From contig CM068553.1 in the NCBI GenBank assembly GCA_035048495.1, positions 19,655,190 through 19,719,189 on the forward strand: 64,000 bases of DNA, in the 5' to 3' direction. A model generated the notes under the pieces. That model had not been told where the DNA came from, did not search any database, and was given only the letters and a program-made list of their open reading frames with translations. Numbering within the stretch: the stretch's first letter is position 1; each line of letters begins with the position of its first letter. The translations under genes were made by a program, and so were the position numbers. Source of the DNA: Euptelea pleiosperma (taxonomy: Eukaryota > Streptophyta > Magnoliopsida > Ranunculales > Eupteleaceae). Of this stretch, positions 23,016 to 35,249 are shown piece by piece.

Positions 23016-24384
23016 TGAAAAGTCTCAATTGTCAAATCCCAGGAATACTTAGTTCTTCAGTAAATTTATGTATTGTTGTGCATGAATCCCCTGAAGACTG
23101 AAGCATCAAAAATCAAGTGGACTTTGACAAAACAAAAGAAGGATTAAAGCTGAAGAAAAGACAACCCAAGTGTTCAAGATCAACTGAAGACAAAGTCAAG
23201 ATTATCAAATACAACTGAAGACAAAGTCAAATGATCAAGCTCAACTAAAGACAAAGTCAAAAAGCTCAAGTATATTCTCACTCAATGAACGTTCAACTAT
23301 GAAGAAACTTGTGTTGCGATTACTTACACAAGTCTGAGGGTAAAACCGCTCGTTGCCAGCGGATTTAGTTGTACCCTATATGGTTAAATTTTGGTAAGGG
23401 TTTGTGCGTGTGATGAGAAGTGAATTTCTCAGAATTTGGTAACACTCGGCTATGGACAAAACTGTCCGGCCGACCGGATCATTTGTACGGACGACCGAAG
23501 GTCCTGTCGACTGGCCAAAATGGTTCGGTCGACCCTAGCTCTCGGGTACGAGATTGTTGGCTTAAATCCTGAGTGGACGACCGACTAAAGGCATGGTCGA
23601 GCGGCCAATAATGCGGTCGACCCTGCCAATTTCAGATCTCGTTTGACGAAATCTTATATGCGACTAGAAGCACATTTTAGTCCTTTAAATGGCTATATTT
23701 GGTACGGTTCTAGGAAAGCGAGACCTGCTTATAAATAAAAGCCCTCTCCCTTTGATAGAATTAACCCAATCAAGAGATCTCTACTTTACTTTACTTGATT
23801 ATTATTCTTTAAGTCCAGAGATCTGGAATTTATGAGAGCTTCACCAGAGCAAAGCTGAGAATTTGTTGTGAAGTCTCTAAGTGTTTGGAAGAGACTATTT
23901 GGTATTGTTAGTCTGCAAGAATCTTCTTCCAAGAAGAGGATTACTCTTGGCAAAGTGTCTCTTGGGCAAATTCTTCTCTAAAGGATTTTTCATTCGATCG
24001 TATTGAAATTGCGATTTTTCCGTGTCGTCAATTTGGAAACCCTAACTTCAACAATATTTGTAAAATCCAATTATCTGCAAAATGTAACTTGTATAGCAAT
24101 ATGTGTCGGATGTCGATCCGCACTCGGTGTGAGTTAGCACAATAAGGAATTAAAACTAACAAATAATATATAGAGAGAAATGAGAATGGTGGAAGAGATG
24201 AGAAGGGCATGTCGATTTAAAAATAACATTCATTTGAGATTCAGAACACCAAAATATCAAAATCAACTTCATTAATCATCAAAGAGTGCGTACATTAATC
24301 AAAATAACAGAAATAAAGAAAGCATGTAAAAAAGCATGTAAAGGGTTGTGAGATGAAGTGGTAAGGGAAAGAAATGTCCATTGA

Positions 24385-24760
24385 AATCTCGGAGCTAAGA
24401 GCGCTACCTATTAAGAAGAGGATCATCCAAGAATTCGATGAATGCTTCAATCGTGGAGAAGGGTTTTGACAGAGAAACATCCATGACCTTTGGAGCTAAA
24501 GGCACTACCGATCAAGAAGAGGACCGTCCAAATTTCATGGAATGCTATTCAATCGAGAGAAGGGGTAAGGGAAAGAAACATCCATTGAAATCTCAGAGCT
24601 AAGGGTGCTACCGATCAAGAAGAGAATCGTCCAAGACTTCTATGAATGCTTCAATCGTAGAGAAGAGTTTTGACAGAGAAGCATCCCATGACCTTTGGAG
24701 CTAAGGGCGCTACCGATCAAGAAGAGGACCGTCCAAATTTCATGGAATGCTGCTCAATCG
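24385..24760. repeat. Four ~102-bp tandem repeats inside family A
   Basis: GAGCTAAGGGCGCTACCGAT recurs near 24392, 24492, 24596 and 24698, alternating in similarity as a ~205-bp dimer. The reverse-complement form occurs three times at 2939-3170. Confidence 0.8.
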
Positions 24761-25801
24761 AGGAATCCACATCGGATCTTACCAGCCGACAAGGTAGATG
24801 TGAATTGGCAAATGTACAATGATGTGCCCTAAGAAGCTCACCTTTTCACTCGCCGAAAGGAGTCGGCCAAGTAAATTAGCGATCGGCCTGAGAATATAGT
24901 AGGAGGATCTAGAGAGAGAAAATAGACTTAGAGAGAGAAATTTCACTCTAGAGAGAGAACATGGGATTAGGGATGTCACGTCCCTTCCATGTTATCTAGA
25001 CAGAAAGTGCAATGTAAAGAGAGAAACTAAGATTTTTAGAGAGAGAAAGTGAGAGAACATGGAACTAGGGATGTCACGTCCCTTCCATGTCATTTAGAGA
25101 GGAGATCTAGAGAGAGAAAATAGAAGAAGAGAGAGAAAGTGAGGAAGGAAGAAGATTACCTTATACACACTTACCATGGCAAGTTCGATCGGCCCAAGTA
25201 AGTGGCCCAAGATTGGCCAATGATGGTCGGCCAAGAAGTGGTCCAAGATCGTGAGTGGTCCAAGATGGAGAACGTTGTGTGCTTGTTCCCAAACTGGCAG
25301 CATGGCTTGATGAAGAGGATCAGGGTGCAATCTAGCCACGTGGTGGCTCTAGGCCAAGCCATGGGAGGTGGAGGAGCACACCAGCAAGTCTGTGGCTCGT
25401 AGAGGAGTAGCAGATCTACTCTTGTTGAGCTTTTGCCAGTTGGACAAGCGGGTGTATGTGTTGCTGGAGTTGCAACAACAGTGCACCAATCAAGGAGGTG
25501 GTGCATGGAGGCTGATGCCGTGGTGACTTGCAACGTGGAGGAACCCGACCCATGAAAAGATTGATGGCTATTGCGACCTGCAACCATGAAGGTGATGCCA
25601 TTGGTTCTCCGGTGATCTCAGCCATTGAGGAGGGACTGGCCGGTATGTATTACTGATGAAGGCAACCGTTCACACGAAGAGAGAATCAGCAACGTTGTGG
25701 GTTGGAGGTGAGGCGGTGTTTCCTGCAAGTGTGTAGGCCAACAAGAAGTGCAGATCTTTGAACTTTGATGACGGTGGAAGAAGAGGAGCTAGTATGACTG
25801 A

Positions 25802-25827
25802 CCGGAGTTGCAAGTCTGCAACTCCGG
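25802..25827. repeat. CCGGAGTTGCAG palindrome (copy 4)
   Basis: CCGGAGTTGCA and TGCAACTCCGG pair perfectly around AGTC in the A copy at 24004-28261. Confidence 0.85.
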
Positions 25828-27747
25828 TGAGAAAAGAAGGAGGGTGGTTCAAACGGTGGAAGAACCAGCATCTAGGAGCCACTGGTATTGCTTGGGGAGG
25901 AGGAAAGGAGGTGCTCGTGAGGGAGTCTGAGAGATGAGATCCCGATAGAAGAGGAAGAAGGAGGAGGTCACGGCCTGCAAGGGTTTACAGGCCGTGAAAA
26001 TCAATGGTGGAGTGGTCGGTTTCCATAGAGGAAACCGGCTGGAGGTTGCAAGGAGAGAGACGATGGCGTGTTGGACTTGCAGACCTGCAAGCATGGAAAG
26101 GGAGCAGGAAGAAAGGGCAGATCAGAAGCTGATCGTGAAAGCATTAGCAGGTTGTGGTGAAGACCACTATTGAGGAGGAGAGGTGGCTGTGCTCCAGGCA
26201 GAATGGCAAGCGCACTCCTGAAAGGAGAAGGTGAAGACGTGAAGGCTTGCAGGTGGAAGAGGTGGTGGAGGAGTTGGAAATTGCTTCGGAGTCAATGGAG
26301 ATCGCCGGAGTAGTGCTGTAACCGTGAAGGAGGCTGAAGTGCTGGTGCAGCAAGACACCTATAGATGCGTGGATGAAGATCTCAATCGGTGGTACCTTGA
26401 GAAGAAAAGGACGGCCTACAAGCTGTTTCATGAGAGGAGAAGCCCACGGCTCCTCAAGCCACCAAGAGGGAACGTGTGGGGTTTCTCACAGAGATGGAGG
26501 GGCAGGTTGCAGGTTGCAGCCTGAACTCAAGGAGGCTACTGCTGGTGGCTCACGATCCAGCAATGAGAAAGAGAAGCAACGTGGGTTTGCTGCCTTTGGT
26601 GAAGGCATTGAAGTTGCAGGTGGCAACTCAAAGAGAAGAAGAGGAAATGAAGGCAGCAACGGTGATGGGGGCGAGGAAGCATCCCGGAGAGGGGGATGTG
26701 GCTGCATTGCAATTTTGTAGGTTGCTTTGTGGGAGACCAGCAACAATGTTTTTGGGTTGGTGGAGATGCTGGGGAGTGCAAGTGAAGAATGGTAGGCCGA
26801 AGTGCACTTGAGAAGAGGGAGGAGCTCCAATGGAGGATGGGTAAGAGAGGATGGTTGCTGCCCGAAAAGGATGGAGAGGTTGAAATGAACAGCCATGGTG
26901 AGGTATACCAATAGCAAGGTGGTAGCTAGCCCGTGAAACATGAGAGCAGCAAGGGAGAGTGAATGAATGGTTGAATGGGGTGAGTTCGTGCTATTTGAGA
27001 GAGAGAGATGGTTAGTTAGAGAGAGATAGGGATTAGTTAGAGAGTAAGATGGAGTCGTGGACTGATTCGTGGGAAGGAGTCTCCACGTGAGTGAGATGGG
27101 GTGTTATGGATATGGGAGAAAAAAGGTTTGGGCCTGAAAGGTCATGGGCTTTCTATTTAAGTGAAGCCTTGGCCCACTTTATTCGAGTGAGGCCTTAGCC
27201 ATATAAGTTAGGCTTTGGGCCTAATGTTTGTAAAGGCCGTTGTATGAAATGCACTCACTTGCCATGATGGCCGTAGGATTTGATTGAGTGGGATATTGGG
27301 CTACTCAAGGCCGTGAGCTTAATGGCGATGATGGGGTGGGCCACCATTGAAGGCATTGGGACACATGAGTGAAAATTGAAGGATGATGATTGGTTTTGGC
27401 CCAAATTTGGCAAACCATTGCATCTGGAGAGATCCAACGGTCCAATAGAAGATCTAATGGTCCAATGGATGATCTAACGGTGGAAAAGCTATGGGAGATG
27501 TGATAGAGCTAGAGGAGAAGAGATCAAAGGTTAGATGATGGAGATTGGAGGGTTAGGACGATCGATCTAAAGATCGGATGGTGAGATATATGCAATTTGA
27601 TCATTGAAAGGGGGATCGGAAGGTAAATCTAAGGATCTAATGGTAGGATGAAATGATCCATGGGTTAAATATTAGCGTCTAAAGAGATGGAGAGAGAATT
27701 AGGAGAGAGGAGAGAGAAAATAATATAAAATAAAGACAAGAGTTGGC

Positions 27748-27812
27748 GAAGGGTCTTAAACCCTGATCTTCAACATAGTCTTCAGTAGGCTTCACCAATC
27801 ACGTAAGCCGTC
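27748..27812 (-). other. tRNA-like block of family A
   Basis: Minus strand: CTTACGTGATTGG plus TGAAGCC, then GGTTTAAGACC about 34 bases on. A-box about 454 bp from the element's 5' end. Confidence 0.5.
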
Positions 27813-28813
27813 ATTTTATGCCATTTGGTGCGGCTTTTAATCACTTTGGCCCGTCTCTTGGTCTTCAGCTTTTTCTCTCTCTTGGATCTTTATCTGGCTC
27901 TACGATCCCCTAACTTGACCTGTACTTGGCCTATATCTTCTAGTCATAACTTGTTGGCTTTTTAAGCTTTGATATTAGGCTTCTATGGATGATCGTGGGC
28001 CCGCGTCTCAAGAATCGTCCGATCGGGTTTCCTGTAATAACGAAAAGCGCGTAATGAGACTTGATCAAAATGGCTTCAAATCTAGACTTCCATAAATGTG
28101 TTTAAAACATGCAAATATACCATTTCGTCCAGAAAAGTGCATTCTACGCAATGAAAAAAACTCTTACATAGAAAAGTGGATAAATAGGGAAGTTTTACGT
28201 AGGAGAGTACGATAACGCTGAAGGATAATGGCTTAAAATAAGCACTTTTAAGCGAATATCACGTATTCATCGAGAGGTAAGCGTTTCTATCAACCAATAC
28301 CTTGTTGATAGAATTTGATATTTATGAACACTATTATTTTGTAATTGGTGGATGAGTGTGGACTCATCTAATTGAGTTGTGGATTGTAGATCCAAGAGAA
28401 AAGAATTTCCTAAATAGACTACTGGCTTAGGCTGACTCTCTAGGAGAGCGAGAAGCGATTCTCGTTAGATTGAGACTAAGTGGAATCTTAGTTGGTTGAT
28501 TATTTATTTCGATTGGAAATGTTATAATGCATGATTGAAATAATATAATACTACTCGTGCTGAGTATTGGACAGTGGACGTAGGTGCGGAGTCACCGAAC
28601 CACTATAAATCTGAGTCTCGTGTGATTGTGAATGTTTGCATAATTGTTTCTCAAATCTATGCTTCTGTGGATGATTGATATATTAATTGCTTGATCCTTT
28701 TTCGCCTTGTGTGATCAATAATTTTTTAATCCATAAAGAATTCGCAGAGAAATTAAAAATTGTCCTATTCACCCCCCTGTAGGACTTAATTTGGTAATTA
28801 AAAGAGAATTTCA

Positions 28814-29254
28814 AAGATCACTAGTCGGCAACACTACTTAGAATACCTAGATGAAACTTTTCGAATACTGAGAGAATATCGGATGAAGTTAAACCAAGAG
28901 AAGTGTACATTCGTGGTGTCGTCGGGAAAGTTTCACATTCACATAGTAACCAAGAGGGGAATAGAGGCAAACCCAGATTAGATTCGGGCACTTCAAGACA
29001 TGCCATCCCCAAGCAATAAGAAGTAGGTATAGAAGCTTGCTGGGATAACCATGGCTTTGAACCGATTTATTTCAAAATCCTCGGATAGGCGTCGACCATT
29101 ATTTCACCTTCTGAGGAAATAGAGCAGATTTGAGTGGACGGAAGAGTGTGATAAGGCTTTTCAGAGTCTGAAAGAATATCTCAAAAAAGTTCCCATTCTG
29201 TCTAAGCCAGAGCGAAAAGAACAGCTACTGTTATATATCTCGATCTCGGATTGT
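28814..29254 (+). pseudogene. Gypsy reverse transcriptase / RNase H connection, 3' part
   Basis: The frame opens with SRQHYLEYLDETFRILREY, MKLNQEKCTF and KRGIEANPD, all standard plant gypsy RT landmarks after the YIDD active site (which is missing). ALNRFISKSSD, FEWTEECDKAFQSLKEYL and LSKPE follow. In-frame stops fall near 28981, 29023, 29029 and 29120. The text stops at the family A insertion (ATTGT at 29250) and resumes in frame at 32186. Confidence 0.85.
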
Positions 29255-32180
29255 TAATATTTGCTTAAAAGTGCTTATTTTAAGCCATTATCCTATTAAC
29301 GTTATCGCACTCTCCTACGTAAAACTTTCCTATTTATCTACTTTTCTACGTAAGAGTCTCTTTCATTGCTTAGAACACATCTTTCTAGACAAAATGGTAT
29401 ATTTGCATGCATCAAACACATTTCCGGACGTCTAAATATAAAGATATGTTGATTAAATCTCATTACATATTTTTTCTATCGTAGAGACACTAATCGGACG
29501 ATTTTGAGGGAATGTGGGCCCACAATCGACCACCAAATCCTACTATCAAAGCTTAAAGAGCCAGTAGGCCAAAACAAGAGAATATGGGCCAAGTACGGGC
29601 TGAGCTAGATGATCGTAAAGCCGGACTAAGAACCAAGAGAGTAAACAGAATTAGTGAATCAATGAGGGACCGCAACTGAACTTGAATGCCAGAAGTAGAT
29701 AAATCTAGACTTGAGGAGTAAATCCATTGATTTTGGAACCGAGAATGCAAGGGTAATCAAACCCAGGACCAAAAGGAGAATGCCAGAACTCAAGTCCAAG
29801 AGTTGTTCAACTAAGGCCCATAGTCCGTTGTATGTTAAGCCCAAATTCAATCCGAAAAAGGTAGTGGACCACACCACCAAGATCATGGTCTGAGTACATG
29901 AGCAACTAAAGCACACAATATGGATTAAAGCGGTGCCTACAGTTCTAGCAAGTGGTGAAACATCAAGCATGTGAGGCAATCAATGGGCAAGTGGCAAAAG
30001 GTGATCCAAAATGCTCAATCATGAAACAGGTGTGGGATGGGATATGGACCAATTTGTGGGACACATGTGAACCAAGGACTAAACGATGTATTTGGGTCAC
30101 CCAATAATAGCACTGATGATGTGGCATTGAATGCATGGAGAACTTATTAAATGAAGGACTTTAATAAAAAAAAAAAGTCTCAGCTCACAGAAGATGTATG
30201 GACCATTCAAGTGTGGCCCAACAATTTGATGGTTTAAGATCGTGGGTGAACCATCGTGATTTAGTGCTATTGGTCATTGGATAAAAAAACATGCCGATCT
30301 AATGGAGACAAGTGGTTGGATTATGAGAAGAAATATAGCGCTGATTGAGAAGATCTTTCATTGGCTGTCCAAAAAGGAAAGTAGAGGTAGCAAGGTGATG
30401 ACTAGAAGTAAAGATAGGGATTGATGACTTTGTTGGGTATTTTTAGCAAGAAATGAAGAGAACTCTTGCTGGCCATGATCAACATAGAAGATCAATGGTG
30501 GTGATTCAAATGAGAAATCTTTGAAATAGAGTTTTTCTTTTGAAAATTTTAAAAAAAATAGGGGCAAAAATGTGAAAAGAAAAGAGACGAGTATGTGGCT
30601 GGGGTTCACCTCAATGAGTAACTAGACGTCCAGATTTAAGGAGAATTAGACTTATAAATATACTCTTTCAAGTGGAGAGGATCTCTTCTCTCACATTCCA
30701 TTCTCTCCCACAGACCTAGCCATCCCTACTCCATTCTCTCTCACCCACGTTTTTCACAAAAGAAACCCTACCCCCAGTCATCCTCATTCCTCTCTTCATC
30801 TCTACCCTTTTCCCCCTTTTACATTAGAAAAAAAAATAAAAAATAAATAAATAAAAAGAAGAGAAGAGAAGGGAAGAAGAAGAAGAGCCTCCCGACCTCC
30901 TTGCTGGACGTCGCCTCCTCTTGCTCGTCGCCCTCTTTCTTCCACACGTGCTCTACTCTTGACCCTTCCTCTCACTTGTTGCAGCCTGCACCATCTACAG
31001 CCAACACCTGATACATCCAAAAGGCGCTCTTCCTCTTGCTGGGCGCACCAAGAACAACACCTCCCACCAAGTCATCCTCTCCACTTGTGAATTGAAAATG
31101 GTGCTATCTAATAGCACAGTTTGATCTCCCTCTACTTCTTGGACTACACGGCTTGGCCGGACCTGCTACTCCGGCAGGCCCAACCACAACCACAGTCTCT
31201 CTCCTCCCCTCCAACCACCTGCAACTCTAGCACCATCGGCAACTCACCACCTGCCTCCAAGACCATTTGCAATACCGGCCAGATTTCACCAAGAACCAAG
31301 GCCATCTCCTCCACCGTGCTACTCTACCTAATGGCCACGTTGTTCTCCACACCTGCAACTTTGTTACCAGTGCTCTACTGGTCGGTCATGGCGTGTGGGT
31401 CTCCTACCCCATCACTACTAGGCCGTGATCTCCATATCCTCAAGGTCGAGGCGACTCATCTCTGGGATGCACTTGCTGGACCTACAACTGCCTCCACTTA
31501 GGTTGTCCACCATCGGGCTATCCCCCTTGTTACTGTGTGCCCTCCAACCACCACAACATATCTCCGGACAACACCTTCATGATCCCGTCCTCCATTGTCG
31601 TTTCTCTTGCCGAATTGGTCCAGTACCCAGCCTGCACCATCGCACCACCACCTCTTCTTGCGGCTATCTTCTTTGATCTCTAAGGTAATGTGTTCTATGT
31701 TCTCTCTCTATCTCTTATTTCTCTCCTTTGTTTAGATCTTTCTATTAGTGTTCTCTCTCTAGGTTTTAGTACTTTCTCTCTTTAGTTCTCTCTAGATCTT
31801 GCTAGTTCTTTTTCTATGCCTTGTAAGTTTGTTTCTTGATTAATGCAATGTAAGAATTTTCTATTTTAATGAGACATGTGTGACAATTTAATTAGTGGTT
31901 ATTTATTCTATTTTCATCCATGTTATTAGTTGTTTAATGATTTCTCCAAAATGAATGTTTAAAATCGATTTCCACCCCTCTCATCTCTTTATTATTTTGA
32001 GAAAAATCTATCATTTCATGTTCTTTAATGCGCTAATCCAACTAATCTTGAGTGCGGATCGACATCTGACTTTCCACTATGCAAGAATTCTTAAATTTTG
32101 CAGGATTAAAGTCTTGGATCAATTAAAAATATGGTTGAAATTAGGATTTCCTTCCAACGACCTAAAAAACTCTTGTTTCA
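29255..32180 (+). mobile_element. Family A element inside gypsy pol, TSD ATTGT
   Basis: Begins TAATATTTGCTTAAAAGTGC (one change from TG at the terminus) and ends TCTTGTTTCA. ATTGT is found at 29250-29254 and 32181-32185, and the pol reading frame joins across. This copy is diverged: the palindrome is gone and the tRNA-like block near 29707 is barely recognisable. The TGCGGATCGACATCTGAC block is kept at 32050. Length 2926 bp. Confidence 0.9.
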
Positions 32181-32185
32181 ATTGT

Positions 32186-33071
32186 GCTCTTAGTTCGATA
32201 TTGATCCGAGAAGAGGAAGGAAGAGAAAAGCCAATTTATTTTCTGAGTAAGACCCTCCTAGATGCCAAGACTAGGTACTCAAGGATTGATAGAGCCGATT
32301 TGGCCCTGATGTTCTTGGCTCAGAGGTACGCTACTTCCAGGCACATCCCATAGCTGTGATCACTAACCTCCCCTTGAAGAATGTATTGACAAAATTTGAG
32401 AAGTCAAGACGGATGAAAAAGTGGGCAGTGGCCTTGGGACAGTACGACATAACCTACCGACCGAGAACAATAGAGCAGGGGCAGGCGATAGCTGACTTCT
32501 TGGCCGACTTCCCCATCGAAGATTCCTTTTGGGTTGAAGAGCCAGAGTCGGAATCAAACGAGAGACTTAGGGTGCAAGCCTTGCCAAATCCGTGGAATCA
32601 AAGAAATGGGTGGAGGCTATTAATAGAAAGTTTGGCAAATAGTATCAACGCGGGTGTCGACGCTATCCTCATCACCCTAGAGAACACTCAGATCAAGTTG
32701 ACAATTAAATTGGGATTCCCAACTTCCAATAATGAAGTCAAGTACGAAGCTCTTATTATTGGACTTCAGATGGCAGTTGAAGTCGGCGTAGATGACATAA
32801 TGATTTTCAGTGACTCTCAACTGGTGGTCAAATAAGTTAACGGATCCTTTGCGGCAAGGAACGAGAGATTGGCCAAGTACCTGAAGATTATTGAGCGGAT
32901 TATGGGAGACTTCAGAAAAGCCAAACTCCACCACACCAACAAAGGAGAGAACCGACATGCAAACACATTGGCATATGTAGCTTCTATGCTGGGAGAAACA
33001 GAGAAGAAGACTATCCCCATCAAATTCCCAGAAAAGTCGAGTATTGAGCTAGAAGATGTAGAGATGGAAAT
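32186..33071 (+). pseudogene. Gypsy RNase H and second (Tat-type) RNase H
   Basis: The first part has IREEEGREKPIYFLSKTLLD, then, after a frameshift near 32337, AVITNLPLKNVL and KWAVALGQYDI plus GQAIADFLADFP. A second RNase H follows: WRLLIESLANSINAG (the usual catalytic Asp is Glu), LGFPTSNNEVKYEALIIGLQ, then FSDSQLVVK and a stop at 32833 where Gln is expected, then VNGSFAARNERLAKYL and ENRHANTLAYVAS. The duplicated RNase H domain is the key lineage marker. Not functional as it stands. Confidence 0.85.
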
Positions 33072-34280
33072 GTGCAACTAGACAGAGGTAGCCATAATTG
33101 GATGACTCCAATTAGAAAGTACCTGGCCAACGGGACGAGAGATCCAGACAAGAAGACGGCTAGACGGATAGAGCAGAAGGCTCGCCGATATCAGATACTT
33201 GGGGGCCCATTACTGAAATGCATAACCCAAGAGCAAGCTCAACTCATTATGGCCGAGATATAAGAAAGAGAGTGTGGTAATCACTCCAGAGGAAGATCGT
33301 TGGCCCACAAGGCATGGGTCCAAGGATAGTACTAGCCATATATGCAGGAAAATGCACAGGTCAGGAAATGTGTCAAGTGCCAGAAACATGCACCGACTAT
33401 CCGAGCACTAGCAAGAGAATTGAACTCGGTAGTCAGTCCATGGCTGTTTGCGCTCTAGGGGTTGGATGTAGTCGGCCCTCTCCTTATGGCTCCAGGCAAA
33501 GGACAATTTATGTTAGTAACGATCGACTACTTCACGAAATGGGTAGAAGCCATAGCCCTACAACAGGTCCGTTAACAAGAAGTTGAGAAATTCATTTGGG
33601 AAAGGATAATCACCAGATTCGGCCTTCCATATGCCTTCATCTCGGATAATGGATCACAGTTCTGAGGATGGAAGACAGAAGCATTTTGCAAGAAATTCAA
33701 CATCAAGCAGTGTTCTCAGTTCCCATGTATCCACAAGGAAATGGACAAGCTAAAGCCTCGAACAAGATTGTTGGTGAGAATTTGAAGAAAATACTAGAAA
33801 GTGCCAAGGGAAAATGGGCCGAGATACTGGATGGGGTCCTTTGGGCTTATCGGACCACTCCGAGGACAGGGAATGGAGACTCCCCTTTTGCATTGGGATT
33901 TGGTATGGAGGTAGTCATTCAATTCGAGATGGTTATCGGCACCTCTCGGTACATGGCTGTAGAAACACGAGTCGACGTAGAGATTCAGAAGTTCAATATT
34001 GATATGGCGGAAGAAAGAAGGGAGTCGGCCAAGATAAAGCTGGAAGGTTACCATCAATCCTTGAAGAGATGGTACCAGCGGAAGGTAAAGCCAAGGAGCT
34101 TCCAGTAGGGTGACTTGGTTCTACGAAAAGTGTTTCCGAATACTCGAGAAAAAAATGCTGGGAAACTGGCTATGAACTGGGAGGCACCTTACAGAGTCAG
34201 GGAAGTCGGCGTAGGAGGGAGCTAGTACTTGGAAACTCTGGATGACAAGTTTATCAAAAAACCATGGAATGTATAGAATT
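33072..34280 (+). pseudogene. Gypsy integrase, multiply broken
   Basis: Integrase inserts the cDNA. Seen in order: a degraded HHCC zinc region ending KCVKCQKHAPT (33369-33402), the core with LDVVGPL (first Asp), ISDNGSQF (second Asp, 33640-33663) and, in another frame, YPQGNGQAKASNK where the third catalytic residue, Glu, is replaced by Lys. The C-terminal part has WAYRTTPRTGNGDSPFALGF and, after stops, [11 protein letters not shown] and [10 protein letters not shown]. At least six stops or frameshifts. The longest open piece is 33668-34108. Confidence 0.85.
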
Positions 34281-34335
34281 TGAAGAAATTTTATCAATAA
34301 AGATGATCAAGAGACCGACTAAATAATATGTAAAG

Positions 34336-34560
34336 GGACTGGCTTCGGCGTCCAAATGAACGGGGCTGGCTTCGCCTGTCCAAATGAACGGGATTTGCTT
34401 CGGCCATCCAAATGAACAAGACTGGCTTCGGTCATCCAAATGAACGGGACTGGCTTCAGCCATCCAAAATAAATGGGATTGGATTCAGTCATCCAAAGTG
34501 AACGGTATTGGCTTCGACTGTCCAAATGAACAAGTCTCTTTTCGGTGATTCAAATGGATG
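34336..34560. repeat. ~28-30-bp minisatellite 3' of gypsy integrase
   Basis: About seven units like GGACTGGCTTCGGCCATCC plus AAATGAACG follow the end of pol. Short tandem arrays in this position are common in Tat-type elements. Confidence 0.85.
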
Positions 34561-35249
34561 AGATTGGCCAGTCGGGGATTCGACCCGAATGAACCCACCT
34601 GAAGAATGGAACTGGCTTCAGCTTTCCAAAGAATAAGCGTCCAACACCCAACTAACAGAATGATAATTATGTGTGCCCTGTAAGGGGTCAGTCGGGGCTT
34701 CAACCATTCATAGGAACTTAAACCAATAAATAAAGCTACATTGGCCACACGGCCAGAGATTTAAGTGTAAAGGGCTACTACGTCTAAAGACAAAGAAACA
34801 TGCATGTGCAATCAACCACGCAGTGAAAGTTATAAACGTAAGCATAACATAATTTAAAATATGAAGTATCAGATTATATAAAGAAATAAATAACAACGAG
34901 CAGACATAATATCAATAGAAAGGATTCACGTAAAGACGGCCACATAAGAGCCCAAAGTATAGAAATTAAAGTATAAAAGGCCAATCGAATGTCCGTAGAC
35001 ATATAAAACTTTCAATTGGCCACACGGCCATAGAGAAATATAATTGTTTAATCGGCCACACGGGCCAAAGGTTTGAGCGGCCACAGGCCACGATAAAAAC
35101 CTAAGAACCTAATAATCAATGCGACTTTCAGAATGATTTTAGGAGTAGGGACCTCGGACACATTGGGCAAAGGAGTCGTAGCATCGACAGCTTTAGCAAG
35201 GGTCGCCAGACCATCTTACGCAGTTGGATTGATTTGCTCGATCTGCTCA
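34561..35249. other. Gypsy 3' internal spacer
   Basis: Non-coding, with repeated GGCCACACGG motifs (near 34743, 35022, 35049). No ORF supported. Confidence 0.5.

Larger units (their letters stand above)
24004..28261 (-). mobile_element. Family A element, complete, TSD CGTAT
   Basis: Left end TGAAATTGCGATTTTTCCGTG, right end TTTTAAGCGAATATCA. CGTAT is present at 23999-24003 and 28262-28266, and the uninterrupted host site can be read in the other family C LTR at 6535-6560. At 4258 bp it is the longest intact copy, because its middle (24250-27100) carries ~102-bp repeats and a long TTGCAG-rich stretch with a palindrome at 25802. Confidence 0.9.
21659..28813 (+). mobile_element. Family C element, 3' part: internal tail, PPT and 3' LTR split by family A
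   Basis: An internal tail (21659-23015) ends in a purine tract, followed by an LTR that begins TGAAAAGTCTC at 23016 and ends GAGAATTTCA at 28813. An A copy (24004-28261) lies inside the LTR; without it the LTR is about 1535 bp. Immediately after 28813 the sequence reads as gypsy reverse transcriptase, so this element inserted into the gypsy pol gene. The 5' half is absent from the window. Confidence 0.85.

Noticed and set aside
31121..31676. Two overlapping Thr/Pro/Leu-rich ORFs
   Set aside because: Inside the middle of a family A copy, no domain, not shared with other copies.
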